Part shown: piece after piece, positions 34,570 through 43,571 of the stretch | How positions within the stretch are numbered: position 1 is the stretch's first letter | Layout of the letters: every line of letters begins with the position of its first letter | Assembly: GCF_000317795.1 (NCBI RefSeq) | Contig: NC_019791.1 | Location: forward strand, 806,001 to 870,000 | Direction of reading: 5' to 3' | From: Caldisphaera lagunensis DSM 15908 | GTDB taxonomy: Archaea; Thermoproteota; Thermoprotei_A; Sulfolobales; Acidilobaceae | DNA length: 64,000 nt | Position numbers and translations under genes: made by a program | Notes under the pieces: generated by a model | What the model was told of the DNA's origin: nothing | The model's input: only the letters and a program-made list of their open reading frames with translations | Database searches by the model: none

Positions 34570-35424
34570 TTATGTTTTAAAAAATCTAGCAGATGCATAG
34601 CCAACAACCCAATCCTTTTCTCCAGTTATATCTCCTGAAGTAGCATGCTTTAAGATCTCTGCTTTTGAATTTAACTTTTTACTTAAATGAATTAATGCCC
34701 CTACAGGGCCTGGACCACACATGGTTATATTGTTTTCATCCAATACCTTAAATAAACCTTCTGTATCAAGGCTTTCAATTTTCTTTAATGCTATTTCGTC
34801 TTTCTTATATGTTATATCATAGGGCTCGTAATGATTCATATCGCTGCTTGCTATATATATTAAATCTACACCATTTTCTGTAATAATCCTATAAAGGGCA
34901 TTTGCTAAGTCTAAGGAAACTTCATAATTCTGTAATTTTATGACTATAGGAACAATTTTTATGTCTTTAAATATGTATTGCAAAAATGGAATTTGAACTT
35001 CTACTGAATGCTCATATATATGTGCCTCTTCATCAAATGTAAAATATTTTGAATATGAAACTAATAGTTTAGAAATTTCGCTATCAACTTCAACCTCTCC
35101 TAAAGGGGTTTCCCAAATTCCTTCTTTCCATACTGATGCGTTTTCTCCTAATCCTGTATGATTTGGTCCAGCTATTATAAATACCTTGGGTTTCCCCTCT
35201 TTAGAAATATTGAAATAGCTATGAGCAGCTATTGGTCCACTATAAATATAACCTGCGTGTGGAACCATGTATCCTATACTTTCTTTTTTTCTTTCCCTTT
35301 CAGCATTTGGTAGCATACCAGGACCTAGTTTGTGTAAATAACTGCTTTCTATTGATTTTATCAGATCATCTTTTTTTGATGGATAAAATGAACCTGCATG
35401 TGCAGGCATCCTTTTTATTGCCAA
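34570..35424 (-). CDS. MEMO1-family protein
   Basis: 284 residues, full length for the family. Typical features are MPAHAGSFYP at the start, MVPHAGYIYSGPIAAHSYF near residue 53, IAGPNHTGLG near residue 83, the EHSVEVQIPFLQYIF block near residue 138 and ASSDMNHYEPYD near residue 200. The conserved His and Cys residues (also MCGPGPVGALIH) are those linked to metal binding in relatives. The biochemical role in archaea is not established. In Crenarchaea it is regularly found with mevalonate-pathway genes, as here. TTG start with GGTGA 5 nt upstream. Confidence 0.92.
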   Translation of the reverse strand: MAIKRMPAHAGSFYPSKKDDLIKSIESSYLHKLGPGMLPNAERERKKESIGYMVPHAGYIYSGPIAAHSYFNISKEGKPKVFIIAGPNHTGLGENASVWKEGIWETPLGEVEVDSEISKLLVSYSKYFTFDEEAHIYEHSVEVQIPFLQYIFKDIKIVPIVIKLQNYEVSLDLANALYRIITENGVDLIYIASSDMNHYEPYDITYKKDEIALKKIESLDTEGLFKVLDENNITMCGPGPVGALIHLSKKLNSKAEILKHATSGDITGEKDWVVGYASARFFKT

Positions 35425-35455
35425 TTATATCACCATATTTATAATAATTGTTGAC

Positions 35456-35510
35456 AAACTTTTATTATCTTTTCTATTCAATATATTCAACTTAAGAATT
35501 TATATTTTAT
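35456..35510 (+). repeat. Direct repeat copy A upstream of thioredoxin-fold gene
   Basis: The first 25 bases (AAACTTTTATTATCTTTTCT then ATTCA) are identical to those at 37913-37937, and the next 30 differ at six positions. The two copies are 2457 bp apart and each lies 40-95 bp upstream of a plus-strand gene. Confidence 0.75.
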
Positions 35511-35602
35511 AATAATTAACCAAAGTGATAATAAGATAGGAAATCATTTTATATATACAACTTATTATAAGTATTTGATTTAATTATATTAGCGGTGTTT
35601 TT

Positions 35603-37564
35603 ATGAATAAGCTAAAAAATGAAAAAAGTCAGTATTTAAGGGATTCATCAAATCAACCAGTAAACTGGTATCCTTGGGGTAGAGAAGCATTTGAATTAGC
35701 GAAAAAAGAAAACAAACCGATTTTAGTTGATGTTGGAGCATCATGGTGTCATTGGTGCCATGTCATGGATGAACAGAATTATAATAATGAGGAAATCGCA
35801 AAGATCATAAATGATAATTTTATTGCAATAAAAGTTGATAGGGATGAAATGCCTAGTGTTGATAGGAAACTTCAAATAGCAATTTCATCTTTATTTGGGC
35901 AAGGTGGATGGCCTTTAACTGTTTTCATGACCCCTGATAAAAGGGTATTTTATGGTGGTACATATTTCCCTCCAGAAGACTCATTTAACATGATAGGATT
36001 TAAGAAGGTTTTATTAGAAATAATTAGATTATGGAAAGAAGAAAAGGATAAAATAATAAATAATTCATTAAGCTTAGTATTTGGAAATCAGAATAATATA
36101 GAAGAAGGAAAATTAAATTCTGGTTTTATTGATCAAATAAATAATTACATTTACACATCATACGATTTAAATTATGGTGGAATTGATTCTGATATTAAGT
36201 TTCCTCATCCAACTGTTGATATCTACATGTTATCACAATATTATAGAAAGAGAAATAATGATGGAAAGAAATATTTAGATGCAGTAACATTGACGTTAAA
36301 GCAAATGTTTTATGGTGGTATATTCGATCAAGTTTCAGGAGGATTTCATAGGTATTCAACTGATAGATACTGGAAGGTACCACATTTTGAAAAACTGTCT
36401 ATAGACAATGCAGAAATTTTAATTGATTATTATAATGCATATATCTTAACTAAAGATGATGAAATTTATGATGCTTTAATGATGATAACAAATTTTATAT
36501 TAAATGAATTGAAAATTGATGATGGATTTGCAAACAGTATTGATGCAGATTCTGAAGGTATTGAAGGAAAATACTATACATATAGCGAAGAGGAGTTTAA
36601 AGATGCTTTAGATGATCTTTTCGATATTTCAGTAAAAATATTTGATTTTTATAATTTACCTGAAATTGAAGGTAGAAAGGTCTTATCAAGAAAAATGGGA
36701 ATTGATGAATTATCTCATTTATTAAATTCTAGGGAAAAAGCGTGGAATATATTAAATGAGATAAGAAAACGTTTAAAGAACTATAAAACATCTTGGAAAA
36801 AACCATTAAGAGATGAAAATTTATACACTTATCAAAATGCAAGAGTTGCTGAAGCTTTGTTGATAACAAGCCCAATAACGAATAAAGGGATTGATGAATC
36901 TTTATCTGTTATTAAAAAGCTTAGGAAATCAGGTAGGAGAATTAATGATGATAATGAAAAAATAATTGATGATATTTCATCATCTCTATCAGCATGTTTA
37001 ACAGCATATGAGGTTGTTGGAGATCAATCTTATCTTTATGATGCTCTATCTTTATTTAATGAACTGATGGAGTATAAAAGCGATGTTGGGTTTAAGGAAA
37101 AGAGAGGGAAGAAAAGTAATGATGAGGAAAACATGATATACTTTTCAGATTCACCAAATGAATCACCAAATTCAATAGCAATAAAGGCTTGGCTAAAACT
37201 ATATCAATCTGGTAGAGCAGAAATTGACGAAAAAATGATTAAGACATTACCATCTATTATAGAAAGGGAACCAGTATTTCATGCAGGCCTTTCATTAAGT
37301 ATTGAATCATTAATAAATGGAATTGCTCACATCGTTATTATAGATGAAAAAGATGGTAGAGCTGAAAAGCTCCATAAGGCTTCATTGCTCACCTACTATC
37401 CTTTAAAATTTGTTGAAGTTATAAGTGATGATAGAAGGGATGAGTTACCCTCATATATAAAACAAATGATAAATTATGGTAATCGTTCAAGGATTTATGT
37501 ATGTAAAGGAAAGACTTGTAGCATGCCAATATATAATGAAAATGATTTAAAAAATATTTTGTAA
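35603..37564 (+). CDS. Thioredoxin-domain protein of the YyaL/SSP411 (DUF255) family
   Basis: 653 residues. The N-terminal thioredoxin-like domain has WYPWGREAFELAKKENKPIL and the CxxC motif in ASWCHWCHVMDE (near residue 50), then GGWPLTVFMTPDKRVFYGGTYFPPE. The rest is an (alpha/alpha)6 barrel of N-acylglucosamine-epimerase type with GGIFDQVSGGFHRYSTDRYWKVPHFEK and DADSEGIEGKYYTYS. This is the typical full-length arrangement. The biochemical role of the family is unclear; a redox or sugar-related role is suggested by the domains. GGTG precedes ATG. It is flanked by the 55-bp direct repeats. Confidence 0.9.
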   Translation: MNKLKNEKSQYLRDSSNQPVNWYPWGREAFELAKKENKPILVDVGASWCHWCHVMDEQNYNNEEIAKIINDNFIAIKVDRDEMPSVDRKLQIAISSLFGQGGWPLTVFMTPDKRVFYGGTYFPPEDSFNMIGFKKVLLEIIRLWKEEKDKIINNSLSLVFGNQNNIEEGKLNSGFIDQINNYIYTSYDLNYGGIDSDIKFPHPTVDIYMLSQYYRKRNNDGKKYLDAVTLTLKQMFYGGIFDQVSGGFHRYSTDRYWKVPHFEKLSIDNAEILIDYYNAYILTKDDEIYDALMMITNFILNELKIDDGFANSIDADSEGIEGKYYTYSEEEFKDALDDLFDISVKIFDFYNLPEIEGRKVLSRKMGIDELSHLLNSREKAWNILNEIRKRLKNYKTSWKKPLRDENLYTYQNARVAEALLITSPITNKGIDESLSVIKKLRKSGRRINDDNEKIIDDISSSLSACLTAYEVVGDQSYLYDALSLFNELMEYKSDVGFKEKRGKKSNDEENMIYFSDSPNESPNSIAIKAWLKLYQSGRAEIDEKMIKTLPSIIEREPVFHAGLSLSIESLINGIAHIVIIDEKDGRAEKLHKASLLTYYPLKFVEVISDDRRDELPSYIKQMINYGNRSRIYVCKGKTCSMPIYNENDLKNIL

Positions 37565-37912
37565 TTTTTTAGATTATATTACGATAATAGTGATAAAGAA
37601 TGAATTAGTATTTTGATGATCATACAATTATTAACAACATGAATAACAACAAAATAGCAATAAACAAAATACCCAATTGGTTTCCAAGTTATAATTTGAG
37701 GGATTACGTTAACGGGTTGTAGGCATTTAATGAGTAGATTATTAAAGTTTAAGAATAAATCCAACATAGTAAAAATTACCTAATTGTTTTATATACACTT
37801 AGATATTCAGTAACTCTATTGTTTTAAGCATATCAGATAAGGACCTAAATAATCTCTCAATCTCAAATGCAGTATTATAGCAGATGTTTTTTATTTCTAT
37901 AATAATTTTAAA
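37565..37912 (-). other. Gene-poor stretch with possible decayed coding fragments
   Basis: About 350 bases. On the minus strand, one open piece of 38 codons (about 37790-37906) reads like protein (FEIERLFRSLSDMLKTIELL) and ends in a stop. A 62-codon frame (37579-37767) in another phase reads GYFVYCYFVVIHVVNN. Neither has a good ribosome-binding site, and I cannot assign a family. They could be remains of a transposase or other gene. The repeat copy at 37913 borders this stretch. Confidence 0.35.
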
Positions 37913-37967
37913 AAACTTTTATTATCTTTTCTATTCATGATTTTTAACTTAAAAATTTATATTCTAT
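37913..37967 (+). repeat. Direct repeat copy B upstream of aldo-keto reductase
   Basis: Second copy of the 55-bp element at 35456-35510 (25 identical bases, then 24 of 30). It ends about 42 bp before the start at 38009 and probably includes that gene's promoter (AAATTTATATTC). Confidence 0.75.
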
Positions 37968-38008
37968 CTTAAATTTATCCTTAATTTTTTCCAAAATGGG
38001 AATCAATA

Positions 38009-38968
38009 ATGAAATATAGAAAATTAAAAAGTATAAACAAAGAAGTATCGGAGATTGGTATTGGACTTTGGAGCCTAGTCTCTTATGAATGGGGCGGAGT
38101 TGTTAATAATGAGGAAATTTTAACATATGCTTATGAAAAAGGCATAAACTTTTTTGATACTGCCGATATATATGGTAAAGGAGAAGGAGAAAGATTATTA
38201 GGTAATGTTTTTAAAAATAATCGAGAAGAAATAGTTATCTTAACTAAGATTGGTTATGATCTAAAAACAAATAGAAGGAGGTTTGATCTAAATTATTTAA
38301 AAGATGCTATTGATAATTCATTGAATAGATTAAATACATCTTATATTGATATATTAATGCTTCATAATCCAACAATGGAAATAATAAAAAACAATGAAAT
38401 TTTTGAATTTATGAATGATTTGAAAGAGGAAGGAAAAATATTATCATATGGTATTTCTTTAGGTCCAACTTTAGGCTGGGAAGAAGAGGGATATAAATCA
38501 ATAGAAATGGGGTATCATAGTTTAGAACATATTTATAACATTATCGAGAGATATCCTGGAGAAAAGTTTCTTAGATTTAATAATATTGATCACTTTATTA
38601 GAGTACCTCATGCTAGCGATGTTCTAAATGATATGAAATGGCCTCTTAAATTTGATAGTAAATTACATAGAAAATTCAAGGATATGAAATGGATTGAAGA
38701 AGCCTTAAAGGGTGCAGAAATATTGCAAAAAAAGATTAACAGGTTTAAGTTGCATGAAATAGCAATATTGTATGTTTTGTCAAACAAAAACGTTTCATCA
38801 GTTTTACCTAATATAACTTCTAAGGATGAGATCGATATTTATTCAAGAATAATAGATAATAATATGGAGTTAAATGAAAATGAGTTACAGACTATAGATG
38901 ATGTATATAATACCTATTTTAAAAAATTAAATGAGGAAAGTATTGATGAAACAAAAATGTATAAATAG
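38009..38968 (+). CDS. Aldo/keto reductase
   Basis: 319 residues. The AKR catalytic tetrad is visible: Asp and Tyr in FFDTADIYGKGEGERLLG (near residues 50-57), Lys in ILTKIGYD near residue 82 and His in LMLHNPTM near residue 116. It reduces aldehydes and ketones with NADPH. The second half contains a relatively long insert (residues about 170-215) compared with the short canonical barrel, and the usual C-terminal NADP-binding loop is diverged. The substrate is unknown. Its upstream sequence copies that of the thioredoxin-fold gene. Confidence 0.88.
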   Translation: MKYRKLKSINKEVSEIGIGLWSLVSYEWGGVVNNEEILTYAYEKGINFFDTADIYGKGEGERLLGNVFKNNREEIVILTKIGYDLKTNRRRFDLNYLKDAIDNSLNRLNTSYIDILMLHNPTMEIIKNNEIFEFMNDLKEEGKILSYGISLGPTLGWEEEGYKSIEMGYHSLEHIYNIIERYPGEKFLRFNNIDHFIRVPHASDVLNDMKWPLKFDSKLHRKFKDMKWIEEALKGAEILQKKINRFKLHEIAILYVLSNKNVSSVLPNITSKDEIDIYSRIIDNNMELNENELQTIDDVYNTYFKKLNEESIDETKMYK

Positions 38969-38973
38969 AATTT

Positions 38974-40143
38974 TTATTTAACTCTATTATGATAGTAATA
39001 GAATATAGCCAAATCATAAATAATTTTTATGAATCCTCCGGAAAATAATGGAAATGTAAAGAGGCTATATCCTAATGCTATTCCATCAATTGGGGATCCT
39101 GCTAATGATGCTAGGCTTCTAAATGTATTTGATATTGCATTAAAAGAAACCCTATATTCTTTTTTAAATATTTCTACTATGAATGCTTGTCTTGTTGGTA
39201 CATCCATCTGGGAAGTACTCTGCCTTAAAAGCAAAAATAGCACGCTTAACCAAAAAGATGGGAAAACTGGTATCATTATCAAGAAAAAGTTGGAAATCAA
39301 ATGAGTTATTACCATCGTTCTTAAATTACCTAATTTTTCAGCTATTAATGGAGCCAATAATATAGACATAGCAGTAATTATGTTTACTGCCATAAATAAT
39401 GGACCCAATATTTTAAGCGAAACATTATATCTTAAATTAAACCAATAAGCAATAATTGATTGTAGGATAAAGCCTCCACCTAAGGCATCTAATGAAAACA
39501 ATGTAGTTATAAGATATAGATCTTTTTTTGCATTTTTATCAAATTTTTTTATTGGTATTCTTAATGAGGGTTCTTCTTTGAAGTTAAGCATAGAATAATT
39601 AATAAGCATAACAAGTCCTCCTATTCCATATATTAAGTAAAATATCTTAAATGAAAACAATGATTCTCCAAGATAAGAAGGAATGGATGAGGTTAATGAT
39701 CCTAAAGAAGATAACGCGTATCCTAAGAAATTATAAATTCCATATGCTCTATTTATGAAATTCTTATTAACTAATTCAGGTAGAATTCCAGTTTCTATTG
39801 ATTGGAACGGACCTGTTTCAGTTCCTGATGTACTAATATTTCCTAAAAATAAGGCTATAAAAATTATGTAAAGTTGAGTAGAAAAAAATATCATAAATCC
39901 TGCTATGGAAAAAAGCAGACTTATTATCATTAAATAAGTTTTTATGTTTATTTTATTTCTAAACCAGGTTAATATGAGGTTAGTAACTACATTACCCAAT
40001 ACTATTATAAATATTGATATACCTATTAAAAATGGCGTTAGTCCTAGATATTTTAAATATATAGGCGTTATAATTGCTATTATTCCTGATAAGAATACCC
40101 TTAATGATTTACTTATCAAAATTCTTGCAAATCCTGAATTCAT
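38974..40143 (-). CDS. MFS transporter
   Basis: About 389 residues with about 12 hydrophobic helices. It opens FARILISKSLRVFLSGIIAIITPIYLKYLGLTP, similar to the carrier at 21004. It lacks a sharp DRxGRR motif (WFRNKINIKTYL instead), so it belongs to a divergent archaeal MFS group. Substrate unknown. ATG 40143 is preferred, with GTG 40152 just upstream as an alternative. It converges with the aldo-keto reductase, 5 nt between stops. Confidence 0.8.
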   Translation of the reverse strand: MNSGFARILISKSLRVFLSGIIAIITPIYLKYLGLTPFLIGISIFIIVLGNVVTNLILTWFRNKINIKTYLMIISLLFSIAGFMIFFSTQLYIIFIALFLGNISTSGTETGPFQSIETGILPELVNKNFINRAYGIYNFLGYALSSLGSLTSSIPSYLGESLFSFKIFYLIYGIGGLVMLINYSMLNFKEEPSLRIPIKKFDKNAKKDLYLITTLFSLDALGGGFILQSIIAYWFNLRYNVSLKILGPLFMAVNIITAMSILLAPLIAEKLGNLRTMVITHLISNFFLIMIPVFPSFWLSVLFLLLRQSTSQMDVPTRQAFIVEIFKKEYRVSFNAISNTFRSLASLAGSPIDGIALGYSLFTFPLFSGGFIKIIYDLAIFYYYHNRVK

Positions 40144-40377
40144 ATAAACCACAATTAAAATCCTTACAAAGAATAATAAATATTTTAACTTTATGGGAGT
40201 TTCTTCCTAATGGGGGAAAGTCAGTTTATTTCCAAAAGAGCAAAGGTAGTTTAATTCAACATAAGGTAATACTTAAATTTATTATACATTTATATAAATA
40301 GGAAATTTCTTAAATAAATTTTGATATTTATTAAAGCTTAAAAGTCTGAAAAAATATAGATCATTTGGTGAGTAAAA

Positions 40378-40647
40378 ATGACCATAAAAGTTTGGATAGA
40401 ACCAAGGGAAAATTGCATAGCAGATATGGTTTGCGTTAGTCTATGCCCTGATGTATTTCAGATGAATGAAATCGATGGAAAGGCAGAAATAGTGAATAAA
40501 TGGAGACCTGATCCAGATAAAAAGGAACAAGGAACAAGGAGCGAGGGAACAGTTCCTGATGAATTGCAAGATTGTGTAGATGCAGCATCTCAGAGTTGCC
40601 CAACTCAAATAATACACTATAGCAAAGACGGCCAACAGATGCATTAA
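40378..40647 (+). CDS. Single-cluster ferredoxin with Asp ligand (Pyrococcus type)
   Basis: 89 residues. The cluster motif is CIADMVCVSLCPDVFQM: the second ligand of the usual C-x2-C-x2-C-x3-C is Asp, as in the Pyrococcus furiosus ferredoxin. The later CVDAASQSCP gives the fourth ligand plus a Cys that in Pyrococcus forms a disulfide. Between the halves is an extra polar stretch of about 20 residues (DPDKKEQGTRSEGTVP). It probably serves AOR and other oxidoreductases as a soluble electron carrier. GGTGAG lies 5 nt before ATG. A TATA-like TTTATATAAATA lies near 40290. Confidence 0.93.
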   Translation: MTIKVWIEPRENCIADMVCVSLCPDVFQMNEIDGKAEIVNKWRPDPDKKEQGTRSEGTVPDELQDCVDAASQSCPTQIIHYSKDGQQMH

Positions 40648-40650
40648 AAA

Positions 40651-42129
40651 TTAACTATTTTGCAATGGAATTTTTTGCTGCTGAGATAATTTTTCTTGGC
40701 TAGATATTCCTTGTAATTGTTTACTTGGTCTAATTAAGGAAACTATCATTGCCACTATTAGTAATCCAAATGATATGTGATATGCAAATGATTGTGCTGA
40801 TAAATAAATATTAGCTGTTGATACGTCTAATTTTGAATTGATTGTACCAACAAACAATTGATATACTATATAAGATGGCAATCTGGCAGCGACTGCAGAT
40901 AAAGCAACTGCGAAGCTTAATATCATACCTGTGTTTCTAAATGTAGATAAAACTCCTGAGGCTGCGCCATACTTGCCTTTAGGTGCTCCAGACATTACTG
41001 CACTTGTATTTGATGGCCAGAATAGTCCTCCTCCTATACCAAAAATTGCTTCTGTTAAAGCTATATACCAAAGAGGTGTAGAGGAATTCATAAAGCTAAG
41101 CATTAATATAGCAATAGCTTGGAAACCAAGTCCTATCGTGCTTATTAATCTTGATCCGTATTTATCGCTAAGTCTACCTCCAAAAGGTCCTATTATAGCA
41201 TTAACTAATGCCATAGGTATTATCAAATAAGATGCTGTCAAAACATTTAAACCATATATACCTTCTAGATAGAAGAGAAGCAAGAAGTTAACAGCAAATA
41301 ATGCAAGGCTTTGTATTGTTGCGGTAAAAGTTGAAGCACTAAACATTCTATTTCCAAAGAAAAGCTTTAAATCAATTATTGGATCTTTGGCAAATCTCGT
41401 TTCCCAAACTAAAAAGAATATAAATGGAAATGGTGACAATATAAACGAAATAATTGTTGATATATCATGCCATCCATATAAAAGCCCATTTGTTACCCCT
41501 AATTGTATTAAAAGGATTCCTAATGTAAAAGCTATCGCAGCAGGTACATCAAAGGATTCTTTAATGTTGTTTGCCTTCGTTTCTTTTAATGTCTTCCAAG
41601 CCCAAAGAGTGCCAAATATACCTATTGGTACATTTATTAAAAATATCCATCTCCAAGTAGTAAAGGTAATTATAAACCCTCCTAAAACAATACCTAAAAT
41701 ATTCCCCGTAGCCCATACTATTGAGTTAACTCCAAATGCCTTGCCTCTCTCATTAGGTGGAAAAGCTATAGATATTATTGCCAATGAATTTGCTATCATC
41801 ATAGCTGAACCAATACCTTCAATAGCTCTAAATATAACTAATTGAATTCCATTCATAGACAATGCAGCAAATAAAGATCCTATAGTAAAGACAACAAATC
41901 CTAAGTTATATATTCTTTTTCTTCCATACATATCTCCCATTCTGCCTAAGCTTAAAACTAAGCTAGTGCTTGCGAGCAAATAACCAATAACTATCCATAC
42001 TATTGTTACGTAATCTGCATGAAGATCTTCTGTTATAGGCACTAATGCCAAAAGAACAACAGTGCTATCTATTGCTGACATAAATGACCCAACACTCGTA
42101 ACAGAGAGCGCCTTCCATTTATATTCCAT
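40651..42129 (-). CDS. MFS transporter, 14-helix DHA2 (EmrB/QacA) type
   Basis: 492 residues with 14 predicted helices. DHA2 marks are SVGSFMSAIDSTVVLLALVPI in helix 1, GRMGDMYGRKRIYNLG after helix 2, GIGSAMMIANSLAIIS in helix 4 and GGLFWPSNTSAVMSGAP in the second half. These proton antiporters export drugs, dyes or metabolites. The substrate here is unknown. GGGGGA lies before ATG. It converges with the ferredoxin gene, with 3 nt between the stops. Confidence 0.9.
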   Translation of the reverse strand: MEYKWKALSVTSVGSFMSAIDSTVVLLALVPITEDLHADYVTIVWIVIGYLLASTSLVLSLGRMGDMYGRKRIYNLGFVVFTIGSLFAALSMNGIQLVIFRAIEGIGSAMMIANSLAIISIAFPPNERGKAFGVNSIVWATGNILGIVLGGFIITFTTWRWIFLINVPIGIFGTLWAWKTLKETKANNIKESFDVPAAIAFTLGILLIQLGVTNGLLYGWHDISTIISFILSPFPFIFFLVWETRFAKDPIIDLKLFFGNRMFSASTFTATIQSLALFAVNFLLLFYLEGIYGLNVLTASYLIIPMALVNAIIGPFGGRLSDKYGSRLISTIGLGFQAIAILMLSFMNSSTPLWYIALTEAIFGIGGGLFWPSNTSAVMSGAPKGKYGAASGVLSTFRNTGMILSFAVALSAVAARLPSYIVYQLFVGTINSKLDVSTANIYLSAQSFAYHISFGLLIVAMIVSLIRPSKQLQGISSQEKLSQQQKIPLQNS

Positions 42130-42238
42130 AGTATCCCCCTTGATAGTTGTTAATTCTTTAGGCTATATATCTTTTTTGTATATAAAATAAATTTATTGAA
42201 ATTATTAAAAATTATTATTAAAAATTTTTTATTTATAG

Positions 42239-42748
42239 TTAAATATTAACTATTGATTGGAGTATATTTTCATATTTTTCTTTATTGCAATAATATGTAT
42301 TATTTTCATATTGAGACATCTCTCTTATTAATTTCTCTTTTGTAGTATCATCAATTATAAATTCTGCATATGAAAACACTACTGTATTCTCTTCTTGTAT
42401 ATGAGAATCTAATATAGATGTTAAATCATTTAAAATATTTTTAGTATCATTAAAATTTCTTTTATTTATGTTTAACTCTAATTGAGATTCCAAGTTTTCA
42501 ATAATCCTATGCTCATCTATCATTTTGTTAGCCAATGAAGCCTCATCACCACCTTTATTTATTAAATAAGGAAATATGAATATTTCTTCCTTTTTGTGAT
42601 GGCAATTACCTACAAACTCTTTTAATATTTTCAAAAGGCTATTTAATTTGTTTAGATCTTCATTATTAATATCATAATTTTTTATGAAAGAGTTTACTCT
42701 TGAAATAAAATCATGTTCATCTTGAAGTTCGATGGTTACTGCAATCAC
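42239..42748 (-). CDS. Hemerythrin-like (HHE) protein
   Basis: 169 residues forming a four-helix bundle. Probable di-iron ligands are His in LQDEHDF, HHKKEEIFIFPYL (H-x3-E), DEHRIIENLE and HIQEENTVVFSY, the full HHE set. Such proteins bind O2 or NO or repair Fe-S centres. The window also encodes an NO reductase, so NO binding or repair is plausible but not shown. GTG start with GGAGAG 4 nt upstream. It is single and divergent from the tRNA gene. Confidence 0.88.
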   Translation of the reverse strand: MIAVTIELQDEHDFISRVNSFIKNYDINNEDLNKLNSLLKILKEFVGNCHHKKEEIFIFPYLINKGGDEASLANKMIDEHRIIENLESQLELNINKRNFNDTKNILNDLTSILDSHIQEENTVVFSYAEFIIDDTTKEKLIREMSQYENNTYYCNKEKYENILQSIVNI

Positions 42749-42811
42749 TATTCTCTCCTCTTGATATTTATATTGTGAAAGGTATTAACCATTTATTTGT
42801 AAAAAAGAAAT

Positions 42812-42820
42812 GATTTTAAA
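42812..42820 (+). promoter_or_regulatory. TATA box of tRNA-Val
   Basis: GATTTTAAA about 30 nt before the mature 5' end of the tRNA, the usual position of an archaeal TATA box. Confidence 0.45.
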
Positions 42821-42845
42821 GGGGTAGCATTCAATTAAAACATGA

Positions 42846-42920
42846 GGGCCCGTAGTCTAGTTTGGTTAGGACGCCGCCCTGACGCGGCGGAGGTCGCCGG
42901 TTCAAGTCCGGCCGGGCCCA
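42846..42920 (+). tRNA. tRNA-Val(GAC)
   Basis: A full cloverleaf of 75 nt in a GC-rich island: acceptor stem GGGCCCG/CGGGCCC, D arm GTCTAGTTTGGTTAGGAC, anticodon stem CCGCC/GGCGG with loop CTGACGC (anticodon GAC, valine), T arm GCCGG TTCAAGT CCGGC and discriminator A. No intron. CCA is not encoded, since ACCT follows, so it is added by the CCA enzyme. The anticodon and all four stems pair without mismatch. Confidence 0.97.
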
Positions 42921-42957
42921 CCTTTCAGTTTTATTATTTTAAAAATTTTTTAAAATA

Positions 42958-43416
42958 TTAAAAAGCATTATGATGAAAATCTTGTTTTAATGCTCTATCA
43001 TTTCCTTTTGATATTTCATTTATTATCATTTCAATTTCATAATGATTTATATTAAATGTTTTCAAGATAGTTTTAAATATTAGTCTAACAGAGTCTTCCG
43101 ATAATATTTTTAATGATTCGTTGTAAGCTAAATAAGGATTAGAAATAAGGATTTCTACATAGTTTTTACCATATTTAGAATAAAAATGTGAATCTAATAC
43201 CATTCTCAATCCTATACATAGTCTATTTATTTCATTATATATCATATTTACTATATCTTCAGAACTTTTAATATTTTGATTTCTTGTGATAGATAAAAAA
43301 TAGTTTATGGGAGATCCCTTTTTATCATTACCATATTGATTATAGATTTTGAAAGGCAATTTCGGTATAATGTTTATGAATACTATTTTTATCACCGGAA
43401 TCTTAATAATCTTCAT
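42958..43416 (-). CDS. Hypothetical protein
   Basis: Up to 152 residues, mixed alpha/beta start then a helical body (SSEDIVNMIYNEINRLCIGLRMVLD; ILSEDSVRLIFKTILKTF). No family recognised. The first 13 residues (MKIIKIPVIKIVF) run through a perfect GGTGA ribosome-binding site. 5 nt after that site the in-frame codon is ATA, not a normal start. ATG 43416 could instead be used leaderless, since a TATA-like GGTATAAG lies about 20-25 nt upstream. It lies just downstream (convergent) of tRNA-Val. Codon use looks like that of its neighbours. Confidence 0.5.
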   Translation of the reverse strand: MKIIKIPVIKIVFINIIPKLPFKIYNQYGNDKKGSPINYFLSITRNQNIKSSEDIVNMIYNEINRLCIGLRMVLDSHFYSKYGKNYVEILISNPYLAYNESLKILSEDSVRLIFKTILKTFNINHYEIEMIINEISKGNDRALKQDFHHNAF

Positions 43417-43428
43417 TGGTTTTATTCT

Positions 43429-43443
43429 TATACCTTAGGTATA
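43429..43443. promoter_or_regulatory. Inverted repeat TATACC-TTA-GGTATA
   Basis: 6-bp arms around a 3-bp spacer in the divergent space between the hypothetical gene (minus) and the PurM-like gene (plus). It overlaps the probable TATA box of the minus-strand gene. Candidate operator. Confidence 0.4.
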
Positions 43444-43571
43444 CTTTTTTTACATAAAAGGTGTTGGATTATGCAATAATACACAAAAATTTGCAATAAA
43501 AATTATAAATATAAAACTTTAATAACTTGCTTGTTACTACTGATAAGGGTAATAATTATAGGGTGTTTGCT

